Source: JAAYCO01 sp964632015
Lineage (GTDB): Bacteria > Planctomycetota > Phycisphaerae > SM23-33
Direction: 5' to 3'
Length of the DNA: 33,334 nucleotides
Assembly: GCA_964632015.1 (NCBI GenBank)
Contig: CAZWAT010000007.1
Span: forward strand, 1 to 33,334
The position numbers and the translations under genes are program-made. Positions 9,009 through 17,328 of the stretch are shown piece by piece (within the stretch, counting starts at the first letter, position 1; every line of letters begins with the position of its first letter). A model generated the notes under the pieces. That model was not told where the DNA came from, did no database searches, and saw nothing but the letters and a program-made list of their open reading frames with translations.

Positions 9009-10428
9009 CCGGGTTCTCGTGGCGATGTTGACGCTGGCGGGCTTGTTCGCGTCTGGGTGCGTCCACTCCAGGCCCATGAACGGGCGGATGAACGATTACT
9101 GGCGGCTGCACGTTGATGTCTGGCCCGAGGCGTCGTCCGAACCGCTCGCGCTGGGCGATCGAAGCATCCCCACCAAGTGGGTTTTTGTGAATCCTGGTGA
9201 TGGGGCTGCGCCAGTCAATGGAGTGCGTGAAGCGTTCGAAACTCTGCGGAAGGGCGATGCAGGCTCAGTGATCGAGGTGGGCATTTCGCCGTGTCAATGG
9301 TTGGTCGTTGCCGATGCCCTTCATGACGCAGCCGAATGGATAGAGCAACTTAGACGCATAGCACCACGCGAACGCTCGGGCGAGGCGAATATGTGGGCCG
9401 ATACTGTCGCTGATGCCATCATGTCAAGCGAGCGCTATCTTCAAATGCTCATCGACGAGAGCGGTACGGACGGCCTCAACGAGTCACCCCGTTCAGAAAG
9501 CTCGGCCCGGGCACTGGCGTCGATGGTGGTCGATATGCTTGACGAAACCAGTGCAGGGACGTTGTTCGGCGACATGTCGCCTGGCGAGCGAAAGAATCTG
9601 CGGTTCGTCATATCTCAGGCGATGCTTCGGCTGGCGTTCGCATCGGCGGGCAAGACTCCACCGGGTCAACTGGCGGGGGAGGTGATAGAGCTTGTTGAAA
9701 CAACCTCCGACGATCGTGCGTTGCGGAGGCGTCTGCGCCAGACATTGCTCGATGCGCTGCCGCAAGCACCGGCTGCACCACAGGGGGATCCGATTTCGCA
9801 AATCGTCAGGGGGTCGCTGCGGGTCATGCCAGTTGCTATGCGGGTGATTGAGGATTTGCTTCGCCAGTGGGATCGCGTCGAGTATTCCGAGTTCGAATAC
9901 CGTCGATGGAACGATCAGCGGATAGTCTCCGTAACCGTGAAGACCAAGCCTCAAATGGTGTTGAAGCTCAAGCGCCTTCACTTCATGCAGCCGGACATGA
10001 CGCTTCGGGGGCACGTGCGGGCGACGATTATCCCAGACAGCCCCACCGAGCAAAGCCTGACAATTCTCATAGAGCCTCTCGACGATATGAGCGGGGCGAA
10101 CATGGCGATGTCTGGGGTGGTCTGGGGGCTGGTGAGGCTAATGGCGATTCCCGTTGCAAGCGGCGACCTTCGCCAGATAACCGTATGGAGTAGTGGCGAT
10201 AATACAATACGTACAGGTCTGAATGTGACGCTGACGATGCTCGCTGACGACGCCCGTGACCCCAGACGGGTAATGTCCGTCAGTCACGCCAGAAACCGAG
10301 GCCTCAAAAGACGCCTGGGGGATGTGGGGTATCTGGTGCTTTTGCGACAAGTCGATTTCGCTTACCTGACGCCCCGGACGATCTACCACTACAGCCGGCA
10401 ATGGACCGATGACGATCCAGAACGATGA
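8986..10428 (+). CDS. Putative lipoprotein of unknown family
   Basis: I do not recognise this 480-residue protein. A lipoprotein signal ends in LFASGC with the cysteine at residue 25 (ATG 8989 is an alternative start one codon in). No membrane helix is visible after it. Residues 60-115 contain a conserved-looking short segment (IPTKWVFVNPGDG). The central part is helical, and the last 200 residues alternate hydrophobic and polar residues in a way that suggests beta strands, with a basic stretch near HARNRGLKRRLGDVG. The gene starts inside the LNS2-lipoprotein gene with a 23-base overlap, which argues that the two products act together in the envelope. No catalytic motif could be identified. 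Confidence 0.75.
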   Translation: MMTRTDHNRVLVAMLTLAGLFASGCVHSRPMNGRMNDYWRLHVDVWPEASSEPLALGDRSIPTKWVFVNPGDGAAPVNGVREAFETLRKGDAGSVIEVGISPCQWLVVADALHDAAEWIEQLRRIAPRERSGEANMWADTVADAIMSSERYLQMLIDESGTDGLNESPRSESSARALASMVVDMLDETSAGTLFGDMSPGERKNLRFVISQAMLRLAFASAGKTPPGQLAGEVIELVETTSDDRALRRRLRQTLLDALPQAPAAPQGDPISQIVRGSLRVMPVAMRVIEDLLRQWDRVEYSEFEYRRWNDQRIVSVTVKTKPQMVLKLKRLHFMQPDMTLRGHVRATIIPDSPTEQSLTILIEPLDDMSGANMAMSGVVWGLVRLMAIPVASGDLRQITVWSSGDNTIRTGLNVTLTMLADDARDPRRVMSVSHARNRGLKRRLGDVGYLVLLRQVDFAYLTPRTIYHYSRQWTDDDPER

Positions 10429-10470
10429 CATGCGGGGGCGATTTCGGCTCCGGACAAGCAAGAATAGGGA

Positions 10471-10499
10471 TTGACCAGTTCCACACTTTTGCTTAAACT
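10471..10499 (+). promoter_or_regulatory. Candidate sigma70-type promoter for the PEP-CTERM subtilase gene
   Basis: TTGACC at 10471-10476 is separated by exactly 17 bases from TAAACT at 10494-10499. This matches the bacterial housekeeping consensus at five of six and four of six positions. It lies in the 157-base gap upstream of the subtilase-like gene, giving an expected leader of about 80 bases. Planctomycete promoters are not well defined, so this is a consensus match only. Confidence 0.45.
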
Positions 10500-10585
10500 G
10501 ATATATAGGCAAGAACCGGCCCATATCAGGAGGGCTGATTATGACATTTAGGACGGCCCAACGTCTTCTTTCAGGAGGTATCCGA

Positions 10586-11899
10586 ATGCGCAGGCATATG
10601 CTGGCATCGATAATAGTGCTTTGGTCAGTAACCGCCTTGGCAAGCATCAAGGACGACATCGGATACACTGACCTGCAGGCAATGCTGGGTGAAGATACTC
10701 CCACCGGCGCGGGCATATCAGCAACAATGGTGGAAGCGATTTACAATGGTGGGTACGTGCCCTCGATATCGGGCAAGACCATAACCCCCATGAGTCCGGG
10801 TACCACCACATCGACACACGCCACCGCCGTGGCGGGGCGCTTGTGCGGAAGCTCGGGCATATCATCTGGTGTTGACAATATCAATGTTTGGGAAGCCAGC
10901 CATTGGGCGGGAAGTGGCTTTCTCAAAACAAACCAATCTTCGGCCCCGACTGTTGAAACTTCCCGGGTTCAGAACCACAGTTGGATCGGCTATGAAGCCA
11001 ACGAGCAGTATCTGCGTCGGTTCGATTATGCCATTAACCGTGACAAGTTCGTGGCTACCGTTGGATTGGGCAATGAAGCGAATACCCCCATTCCCGTACT
11101 TATGGCCCATAGCTACAACGCGATTGTGGTGGGCAAGTCCGATGGTATTCACAGCATCGGCGACACCCGGCAGGATACGTCAGGCAGGATAGTACCGCAC
11201 ATTGTCGCGCCCGAGAATTACACCAGCTATGGAACCCCGCTTGTGGCATCGGCGGCGGCGCTTTTGCTTGAAACCGCGGACAACTCCGCTGGTCTGGAAA
11301 ACGCGAGGCATAACCCCGAGGTCATCAAGGCGGTGCTCATGGCCGGGGCGACCAAGGACGAGTTTGCTAGTTGGTCTCGTACGCACGAACGCCCGCTCGA
11401 CGATACTTACGGCGCAGGCGAGTTGAACGTCTTTAACAGCTACAATATCCTCGTTGCGCAGGAGCAGCAGGCGAGCGGCATGTCCGATGTCGCCTCAACA
11501 GGCTGGGACTTGGAAACAAGCGACGTCTCCGGGCGATACTACTTCTTCGATGTGGAAGATGGGGTTGACCTCAGCGCTGTGCTTACATGGAACCGCGAAA
11601 TCACGACGAATCCGGCATGGAGCAAAATCGACGCGAGCCTGGCGAATCTTGACCTGAAGCTGTACACGGCTGATGGTTATGAGATTGGCGACATGGTCGA
11701 CCAGAGCATAAGTATCGTGGACAACGTCGAGCATATCTACCAGATGGGCCTGTTAGCGGGTCGATATGCGTTGGAGGTTAGTGGAGCGGACTCTGCAACG
11801 TATGCCCTTGCCTGGCAGGCGGTGCCTGAACCGACGACGGTTTCATTGGCACTGATCGGCGCTATAACCATTCTTCATCGCAGGCGACGGGGGGCATGA
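10586..11899 (+). CDS. PEP-CTERM secreted subtilase-like (S8) protein
   Basis: I chose ATG 10586 because AGGAGG lies seven to eight bases before it and it yields a clean signal peptide (MRRHMLASIIVLWSVTALA). ATG 10541, with its own AGGAGGG site, would add 15 residues. The mature protein has a subtilase-like domain: the histidine is in THATAVAG (H78), the oxyanion asparagine in GLGNEAN, and the serine in YTSYGTPLVASAAALL (S214), aligned with the usual GTSxATP motif. At the position of the catalytic aspartate (usually in a DTG motif) the sequence reads MVEA (E50). A beta-rich region (about 310-410) precedes a C-terminal sorting signal: VPEP, a hydrophobic helix, then HRRRRGA. The tail predicts export and processing by an exosortase. 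The peptidase may be active with Glu in the triad or may be inactive; sequence alone does not decide. Confidence 0.82.
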   Translation: MRRHMLASIIVLWSVTALASIKDDIGYTDLQAMLGEDTPTGAGISATMVEAIYNGGYVPSISGKTITPMSPGTTTSTHATAVAGRLCGSSGISSGVDNINVWEASHWAGSGFLKTNQSSAPTVETSRVQNHSWIGYEANEQYLRRFDYAINRDKFVATVGLGNEANTPIPVLMAHSYNAIVVGKSDGIHSIGDTRQDTSGRIVPHIVAPENYTSYGTPLVASAAALLLETADNSAGLENARHNPEVIKAVLMAGATKDEFASWSRTHERPLDDTYGAGELNVFNSYNILVAQEQQASGMSDVASTGWDLETSDVSGRYYFFDVEDGVDLSAVLTWNREITTNPAWSKIDASLANLDLKLYTADGYEIGDMVDQSISIVDNVEHIYQMGLLAGRYALEVSGADSATYALAWQAVPEPTTVSLALIGAITILHRRRRGA

Positions 11900-12157
11900 C
11901 CCAGGCCGCTTGGTCATAAAATGCTCGGCACAATCCTTGCTCGCTTGGCATGTCGCTAGGCGAACATTTTGTGTTTTTGCTCAAGTCACGTCCTACATTC
12001 CTCGATATGACCATATGTTGGCGCGGTTTGTGTTAGGGATGATCAATTCGGGCTTCCCACCGCCTCTGGTAAATCAAGCAGCGTAAACATGTACGCACAT
12101 GGATGGCACGAGCAAGATAGCTGCATGCGCCAGTATTGTGCCAAAAAGGAAGATCTC

Positions 12158-14023
12158 ATGGTGAATGCCCAACAGAGCAGGTCTTTAACCCCCGTTGTGA
12201 AAGTCGATGAAACGAAGTGCGTCAACTGTCATGCCTGCATCACCGCATGTCCCGTGAAGTTCTGTAACGACGGCAGCGGCGATCATGTAACCATTAACCA
12301 CGACCTGTGCATCGGGTGTGGAAGCTGCATCAAGGCTTGCAAGCACGACGCGAGAATTCCGCTGGATGACACTAAGCAATTCATGCAAGATCTTCGTAAC
12401 AATGTTCCGATGGTGGCGATTGTGGCGCCGGCGGTGGCGGCAAATTTCCCCAGGCAGCACATGAACTTTAACGGCTGGCTCAAATCCATCGGCGTCAAGG
12501 CAGTGTTTGACGTCAGCTTCGGTGCCGAGCTGACAGTTGCTTCTTATCTCGACCACATACAGAGTAACAACCCGACTACCGTAATAGCCCAACCATGTCC
12601 GGCATTGGTAACGTACATGGAGATATATCAACCAGAACTATTGCCATATCTTGCCCCCGCTGACAGCCCCATGCTGCACATAATCAAGATGATCCATCAG
12701 TTCTATCCGCAATATCGAAACCATCGCGTGGCCGTCATGTCGCCGTGCATCGCGAAACGACGGGAATTCGACGCGACGGGAATGGGAGATTACAACGTTA
12801 CGTTCAGGGCGATTCAAAGCTATTTTAAACGCAGCGGGGTCAACCTGGCGGATTATCCCGCTGTGGACTTCGATAATCCTCCCGCCGAACGGGCGGTGCT
12901 TTTCTCTACGCCGGGCGGGTTGCTTAAAACCGCTCAGCGATGGAAGCCAGATGTGGCCAATGTAAGCCGCAAGATCGAAGGCCCGGAAATAGTGTACGAT
13001 TATCTCAAAAAGCTGCCTGAGATGATCCGTAAGGGCAACGCCCCGGTGCTGATCGACTGCCTCAATTGCGAACTCGGCTGCAATGGTGGCTCAGGCACGA
13101 ACCAACAGGACACCTCTCCCGACGAGGTGGAGAAGCTCGTTGAGATTCGCAGCCAGGAGATGAAGCAACATGCTCGAAGCCGGGCGAAGTGGTCGCTCCG
13201 CGGCGCGCGTAAGAAGATAGAAAGACTGATCAAGAAATATTGGAAACCCGGCCTTTACAGCAGAACCTATTGCGACCGTTCCGCCAATATGTGGTATACC
13301 CACCCCACACCCGAGCAGGAAAAGCGAGTTTTTGCCAGCATGGAGAAGCACGAGAAGTGCGACATGCTCGACTGCTCCGCATGCGGGTACGGCTCATGCA
13401 AGGATATGGCGGTGGCGATACACAACCGGCTCAATCGTCGTGAGAACTGCCAACACTACAGGCAGAAACTTGTCGAGCAGTATCGCCAGCGGTGCGAGAC
13501 GATAGCATCCGATATCGTCAAACAGATCGAGCAGATCGCAGAGATGATAAGCTCGCAGGAAAGCAGCTTCAGGCAACTCGAAGACGACACCCGCAGCATG
13601 GGAAAGATCACCAATGAGTTCGACCCGATCGTGAAGGCGATTTCGTCGATCTCGTTGCAGACACACATGCTGGCGTTAAACGCATCGGTAGAGGCGGCGC
13701 ATGCCGGGGATGCGGGCAGGGGATTTATCGTCGTAGCTGATGAGGTAAAGAAGCTCGCCGAAAACGCGCGGGCCGAGGCCTCTAAGATAGATCCCTACTC
13801 AGCCGAACTGGTCCAGGCATACTCGGCTATTGCCGAAAAGATCGAGCAGGCATACACGCAAAGCCATAAGACCTCCGAGCTTACAGGCAATATTCTTCAA
13901 TCCGCCCGAGACATTGCACAGAGCACCCTGGCTGACCGAGAGGATACATCCAGCTCCATCGACAATAACCCGTCGCGGTGGAGAGTCGATGAGACGTCAA
14001 ACAAAATGACACATGTGGATTAA
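12158..14023 (+). CDS. [FeFe]-hydrogenase-like sensor fused to a chemoreceptor signalling domain
   Basis: I chose ATG 12158, preceded by AAGGAAG; an in-frame ATG at 12089 would add 23 residues. The order over 621 residues is: two 4Fe-4S motifs (C21-C31, C51-C61); an iron-hydrogenase large-subunit C-terminal domain with AQPCP (C147), MSPCIAKR (C197) and CLNCELGC (C304, C308); a second Fe-S domain (about 395-430) with DCSACGYGSCKDMA; then a methyl-accepting signalling tip (about 485-560) with SLQTHMLALNASVEAA. The H-cluster cysteines are retained, but the first cysteine of the usual TSCCP motif, the proton relay, is Pro. There is no transmembrane segment, so it is cytosolic. Together with the receptor tip this suggests a redox or H2 sensor talking to CheA/CheW rather than a catabolic hydrogenase. 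No che or hyd maturation gene is in the window. Confidence 0.85.
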   Translation: MVNAQQSRSLTPVVKVDETKCVNCHACITACPVKFCNDGSGDHVTINHDLCIGCGSCIKACKHDARIPLDDTKQFMQDLRNNVPMVAIVAPAVAANFPRQHMNFNGWLKSIGVKAVFDVSFGAELTVASYLDHIQSNNPTTVIAQPCPALVTYMEIYQPELLPYLAPADSPMLHIIKMIHQFYPQYRNHRVAVMSPCIAKRREFDATGMGDYNVTFRAIQSYFKRSGVNLADYPAVDFDNPPAERAVLFSTPGGLLKTAQRWKPDVANVSRKIEGPEIVYDYLKKLPEMIRKGNAPVLIDCLNCELGCNGGSGTNQQDTSPDEVEKLVEIRSQEMKQHARSRAKWSLRGARKKIERLIKKYWKPGLYSRTYCDRSANMWYTHPTPEQEKRVFASMEKHEKCDMLDCSACGYGSCKDMAVAIHNRLNRRENCQHYRQKLVEQYRQRCETIASDIVKQIEQIAEMISSQESSFRQLEDDTRSMGKITNEFDPIVKAISSISLQTHMLALNASVEAAHAGDAGRGFIVVADEVKKLAENARAEASKIDPYSAELVQAYSAIAEKIEQAYTQSHKTSELTGNILQSARDIAQSTLADREDTSSSIDNNPSRWRVDETSNKMTHVD

Positions 14024-14050
14024 TGAGGACGAATAATTATCGTAAAAAAA

Positions 14051-14077
14051 GGGCGTCGGTATGACCGGCGCCCTTTT
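14051..14077. terminator. Bidirectional Rho-independent terminator
   Basis: A 10-base-pair stem (14051-14060 with 14064-14073, one G-T pair) closes a three-base loop and is followed by TTTT on the plus strand. Seven A residues precede it, giving a T run on the minus strand. It lies between two convergent genes, 27 bases after the hydrogenase-like stop and 22 bases before the stop of the minus-strand gene, so it can end transcripts from both sides. Confidence 0.9.
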
Positions 14078-14099
14078 GCGTCTTTATGAAGGGTATGGG

Positions 14100-15800
14100 T
14101 CACAAGCCCCCATCCTGTGATTGCATGGTCTTTATGGCATGGATGAATTCTGTCACCGGCGCGATTGGCATGTAGAACGTGACCAGGTGCGTCGTGTTTC
14201 TGATCCCGGTCGCCATGGATATCGGTGTCTGCGACTGAATGGTAAGGTCGATCTGTTGGCCCGTGAAGGCTGCCATCGCTCTTGAGATGAGCTGGGCTAT
14301 GTTGGCGGGGTTGATCAGCACCAGCCCCGTCGTGTTGGGGGGGATGAACTGCTTGACCTCGGCGATTGCGGGATTGCTCATGAAGCTTCCATCGTTTGAA
14401 CGTACTCTTTTGATGGTCTGGGCGAGCATCCTTTCGCCTCCGCCAATGGACACGATGACCGTGTTGTTATCCACCTGAGTGACGCTGATCTTCGCCGACA
14501 ATTCGCCCAGAACCGGTCCAATCACCATTGCGCCCATGCCCTGAATCATCGGATGCTGGAACTCGATGGCGTCAACGCTGATACCTTCGACAGAGGAATC
14601 CGCTGCCTTGTAGACCATCTGAAGTTGAGCGAGTTCGGGATCGGATGAGGAAGCCAGCAAGCCTGATATCTGCGATACGAGCTTCTCTAGCATCGCAACC
14701 ATCGCCTGTGCGTTCTGGCACTTGGTGATCACCGAGATGTTGATCAGGCCGATGTCATCGGCAGGAAGCGACTGGATGGCGAACTGGCTCGACAGCGTCT
14801 GTTCATCCATGGCGACCATGGTTTGGGCTAGTTCTTCCGCCACACCGGCCGAGTCTTTGGGGAGTATTTGCATCAGCGTTGCGGCGAGGCTTTGGGGTTG
14901 ATTCAATTCGGGTACGTTAATTTGCAGTGAATCCATTGCCAGCAGGTATGAACCCGCATCGGCGAGGCTCATCAGCTTTGAAGCGTCCATTGGTTTGAGG
15001 GCGGATGACGCCTTCGCGAGGCTGCTATCCGCTTCGAGTTCGATCGTCGCGCCAACCAGCAGGCCTTTGGGCTCCATTCGGGCGCCAATAGACACGCTCG
15101 AGATTTGCACAAGCAAATCTTCAATATCACTGGGGACAAACGACACCTCCGAAGACATATCCATATCCAAATGAGAAAGCAGGGCCTTCATCATTCCAGT
15201 CTTGACGGTGTTGGCAACGTTGATATTCAGGCAAACTGTTGAGCCGTCATACATCGAGATCGTCGCTTCGCCCAGCTCGCTCCGCGCAAAGGCTTTCGCG
15301 TTGACAACCGCTTCGACCGCCTTGCGTTGATCGCTGAACACGACGAACCCGTTGATGGCCTTGGCTGTGAGAGTCTCACCGTCTACGACCACGGAGGCAT
15401 ATTCTCCGTCGGTGGATATCTCTTTGCCCTCAAACAGGGCCTCGACGCTCGATGCCGAGACAATGGCGACTGGAAGCGGCTCTGTCGCGTCGGTCACTTC
15501 AATGCCAAGCTCTGATGGGTTTAGAAGCAACAGGGCCAAGCTGCCATTTATGTTGGGCTGAATGCCCCATTCTTCCAGCAATTCCGCCAGCGGGTCGCTG
15601 GGCGCATCTGGAATCTCAAGTTCGCCGATGAACCTGCCAAGGGCCTCGGAAGCCTCGGAGATGTTGGGGAGTACCAGATATCCACACGAATCGGCAGGGA
15701 CCACATCGAATATATCCTGTGCCTCCGCTGACGCCCCCGTCATCATCACCAGTGCCAGGGCGAAAGCCAGGTAACGCTTGATTGACCCAGAATTGCTCAT
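14100..15800 (-). CDS. Large secreted protein of unknown function (DUF3352-like), paralogue 1
   Basis: This 566-residue protein has a signal peptide (about residues 8-27, ending ASAEAQ) and an AAAGGAA ribosome binding site seven bases before ATG. After cleavage it begins DIFDVVPADSCGYLVLPNIS, a start shared in pattern with the protein at 21789-23597 (PADTMGFLIVDNIS). The C-terminal parts also correspond: a VSIGGGERML segment, then NPAIAEVKQFIPPNTTGLVLIN and a final strand-rich block. The two are therefore divergent paralogues. No transmembrane helix other than the signal is clear, and no catalytic motif was found. The pattern fits periplasmic or secreted proteins of the DUF3352 type, which have no assigned role. 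A bidirectional terminator sits 23-49 bases past its stop. Confidence 0.78.
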   Translation of the reverse strand: MSNSGSIKRYLAFALALVMMTGASAEAQDIFDVVPADSCGYLVLPNISEASEALGRFIGELEIPDAPSDPLAELLEEWGIQPNINGSLALLLLNPSELGIEVTDATEPLPVAIVSASSVEALFEGKEISTDGEYASVVVDGETLTAKAINGFVVFSDQRKAVEAVVNAKAFARSELGEATISMYDGSTVCLNINVANTVKTGMMKALLSHLDMDMSSEVSFVPSDIEDLLVQISSVSIGARMEPKGLLVGATIELEADSSLAKASSALKPMDASKLMSLADAGSYLLAMDSLQINVPELNQPQSLAATLMQILPKDSAGVAEELAQTMVAMDEQTLSSQFAIQSLPADDIGLINISVITKCQNAQAMVAMLEKLVSQISGLLASSSDPELAQLQMVYKAADSSVEGISVDAIEFQHPMIQGMGAMVIGPVLGELSAKISVTQVDNNTVIVSIGGGERMLAQTIKRVRSNDGSFMSNPAIAEVKQFIPPNTTGLVLINPANIAQLISRAMAAFTGQQIDLTIQSQTPISMATGIRNTTHLVTFYMPIAPVTEFIHAIKTMQSQDGGL

Positions 15801-15846
15801 TGTCTATTCCTTTCATAAGAACAGTGATCTGATCGTAAGTGCGAAC

Positions 15847-15875
15847 ATAGTACCGTCGCAGTGGCTGGGGATCAA
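15847..15875 (-). promoter_or_regulatory. Candidate sigma70-type promoter, minus strand
   Basis: On the minus strand TTGATC (plus 15870-15875) is followed after 17 bases by TACTAT (plus 15847-15852). Four of six bases match at each box. It points at the secreted-protein gene starting at 15800 and would give a leader of about 40 bases. Consensus match only. Confidence 0.35.
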
Positions 15876-15961
15876 ACAAGTTTCGGGTCGGCGAGAATAT
15901 GTGTTCGGGCCAATATGAGTGGGCAATGAGCATGCGATCCTTGATCTTTACAAGTCATAAA

Positions 15962-15990
15962 TTGAAAACACGATTCTTCGCAGATAGCAT
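15962..15990 (+). promoter_or_regulatory. Candidate sigma70-type promoter for the PH-domain gene
   Basis: TTGAAA at 15962-15967 is followed after 17 bases by TAGCAT at 15985-15990. Five and four of six bases match the consensus. It lies in the 352-base divergent region and faces the short leader ORF and the PH-domain gene. The remainder of this region (15876-15961 and 15991-16060) holds nothing I could identify. Confidence 0.4.
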
Positions 15991-16081
15991 AGAGCGTGCA
16001 GCGCTTTGACCTGGCAGATCCTGGGTTGAATGTCTGTCGAGTCAGATAGGGCAGGTCTTAGCATAAGGAAGTGAAGTGACA

Positions 16082-16156
16082 ATGGCGATTATGGACGGAC
16101 ATCCATCGGGCCGATTCTGGCGGCGGGAGGACACTGTTGTCGAGGTCGCCTTATGA
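16082..16156 (+). CDS. Possible 24-residue leader ORF overlapping the PH-domain gene start
   Basis: A short frame starts at ATG 16082, preceded by AAGGAAG about ten bases upstream. It codes for 24 residues (MAIMDGHPSGRFWRRE and so on) and ends with TGA overlapping the next ATG in the arrangement ATGA. This arrangement is typical of translational coupling. The downstream gene also has its own GAGG site seven bases before its start, so coupling is not required. It may be a chance ORF; no homologue can be claimed for such a short peptide. Confidence 0.3.
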   Translation: MAIMDGHPSGRFWRREDTVVEVAL

Positions 16157-16701
16157 GCCCGTCGGGCAACTCAGCAGATCCGGCCATCGATGCCGCACTG
16201 GTTCCCCCAGGCGTGTTGAACGAGGGCGAAATAGTCATCCTCGCGATCAAGCCACATCCCCTGTTTGTCTTGCTGGCGTCCTGGCCGGTGATAGCGGTCT
16301 GTGCCCTTGTCGCGGCAGGGGCGTACCTGATGGGTGCTGGAATCGCTACATTCCCCAGCGGGGCAGTGGTGACGCTTGCGGCGCTTGTCGGAGCGGTGAG
16401 GGTGATGATCGCTTCCGTCCAGTGGCTGGGAAGGATGTACGTCCTGACCAACCGTCGGCTGTTGTGGATCTTCGGCACCATAAGGTTGACCGTGGTGCAA
16501 TGCCCGCTGAAGTCTGTTCGCCAGACGCGAGTTGCCGAGAGTTCCGTGGAGCGGATACTGGGGCTTGGCACTGTACTGTTCACGCTCGATGAGCAAACCA
16601 TATCCGGCGGGGGATGGGTCAACATAAGCCAGCCACACATGGTGCGTGAAGCGGTCGAGGACGCAATAGGCAAGCTCCCGCCGCGTCCACATCAACCATG
16701 A
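16153..16701 (+). CDS. Bacterial PH domain membrane protein (YdbS/YdbT-like)
   Basis: This 182-residue protein has a short polar N-terminus, then GEIVILAIKPHPLF, the usual lead into the first helix of bacterial PH (bPH2) proteins. Two membrane helices follow (about residues 38-62 and 68-90). The C-terminal half contains the PH-like strands YVLTNRRLLWIFG and LKSVRQTRVAESSVERILGLGTVLF (about 97-140), the hallmark of the family (YxLTxxRLxxxxG, then a helix leading to GxGTV). It is an inner-membrane protein with a cytoplasmic PH-like domain. The role of this family is not settled; envelope or secretion stress has been suggested. It may be coupled to the short upstream ORF. Its stop lies 26 bases from that of the convergent deacylase gene. 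Confidence 0.82.
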   Translation: MSPSGNSADPAIDAALVPPGVLNEGEIVILAIKPHPLFVLLASWPVIAVCALVAAGAYLMGAGIATFPSGAVVTLAALVGAVRVMIASVQWLGRMYVLTNRRLLWIFGTIRLTVVQCPLKSVRQTRVAESSVERILGLGTVLFTLDEQTISGGGWVNISQPHMVREAVEDAIGKLPPRPHQP

Positions 16702-16727
16702 GCGGAGGGCATGGGGCATCGGCATGT

Positions 16728-17186
16728 TTATAGATGCATAGCAATATCTGCGATCATAGGTCTTACTAGCTCACTGTAATCCGCGAAGCTCATGCTGATT
16801 GCCTCGCGATGTGTCTGCGCCTGAAAGGTTATTTCGTCGAGCCCCGCCAAGCGCGCATCCACCACTGTAGGCATGTCATAGAAGATGCCAAAGGGGGGTT
16901 CTGCCCCGATTTCGACATCCGGGAACAGCTCGGCCATCTCTGTCTCGTCAGCCAGTGTGACGTGCTTGGCGCCCAGGGCTTTGGCGACCTTGTCGAAGTC
17001 CAATTTGAAACTCGCCGACAGAACGCACATCGCGTATTCCTCGCCCGCCCTGACGATAACCGTCTTGGCGACTTTGTGTCCGCTGATATGCTCCTCGGCG
17101 GCGACTTCCTGTGCGGTATAGGCAGGTAGATGTTCGTGCTTCCTGAACCGCACACCACGCTCGATCAAAAACTGATCGGTTTTCAT
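16728..17186 (-). CDS. YbaK/EbsC-type aminoacyl-tRNA deacylase
   Basis: The 152-residue protein covers one complete YbaK/ProX-like editing domain. Family features are the early Y-T-A-Q-E-V-A segment, HKVAKTVIVRAGEEYAMCVL (about residues 36-55, with the conserved lysine in AKTV), the basic-hydrophobic helix FDKVAKALGAKHV, and EIGAEPPFGI (about 105-114), where the G-x-x-P-P-F-G loop closes the active site. Known relatives hydrolyse mischarged tRNAs, for example Cys-tRNA(Pro) or Ala-tRNA(Pro), in the cytoplasm. The exact mischarged amino acid cannot be read from sequence. A GAGGAG ribosome binding site lies shortly before the ATG. It lies downstream of trpF on the same strand, with 142 bases between them, and is probably a separate unit. 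Confidence 0.83.
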   Translation of the reverse strand: MKTDQFLIERGVRFRKHEHLPAYTAQEVAAEEHISGHKVAKTVIVRAGEEYAMCVLSASFKLDFDKVAKALGAKHVTLADETEMAELFPDVEIGAEPPFGIFYDMPTVVDARLAGLDEITFQAQTHREAISMSFADYSELVRPMIADIAMHL

Positions 17187-17328
17187 GATAGTCTCCTCGC
17201 TTCAACTCCACCTGATTAATTATAGGTACCGATGGGCTCTGTGACATCGAGGAAGCACAACTGCTTTGCGGACGTGTTGCGCCGGGGGGGTGATGGGTCT
17301 TGTGGGCGATTGAACCGCTAAGATCGGG

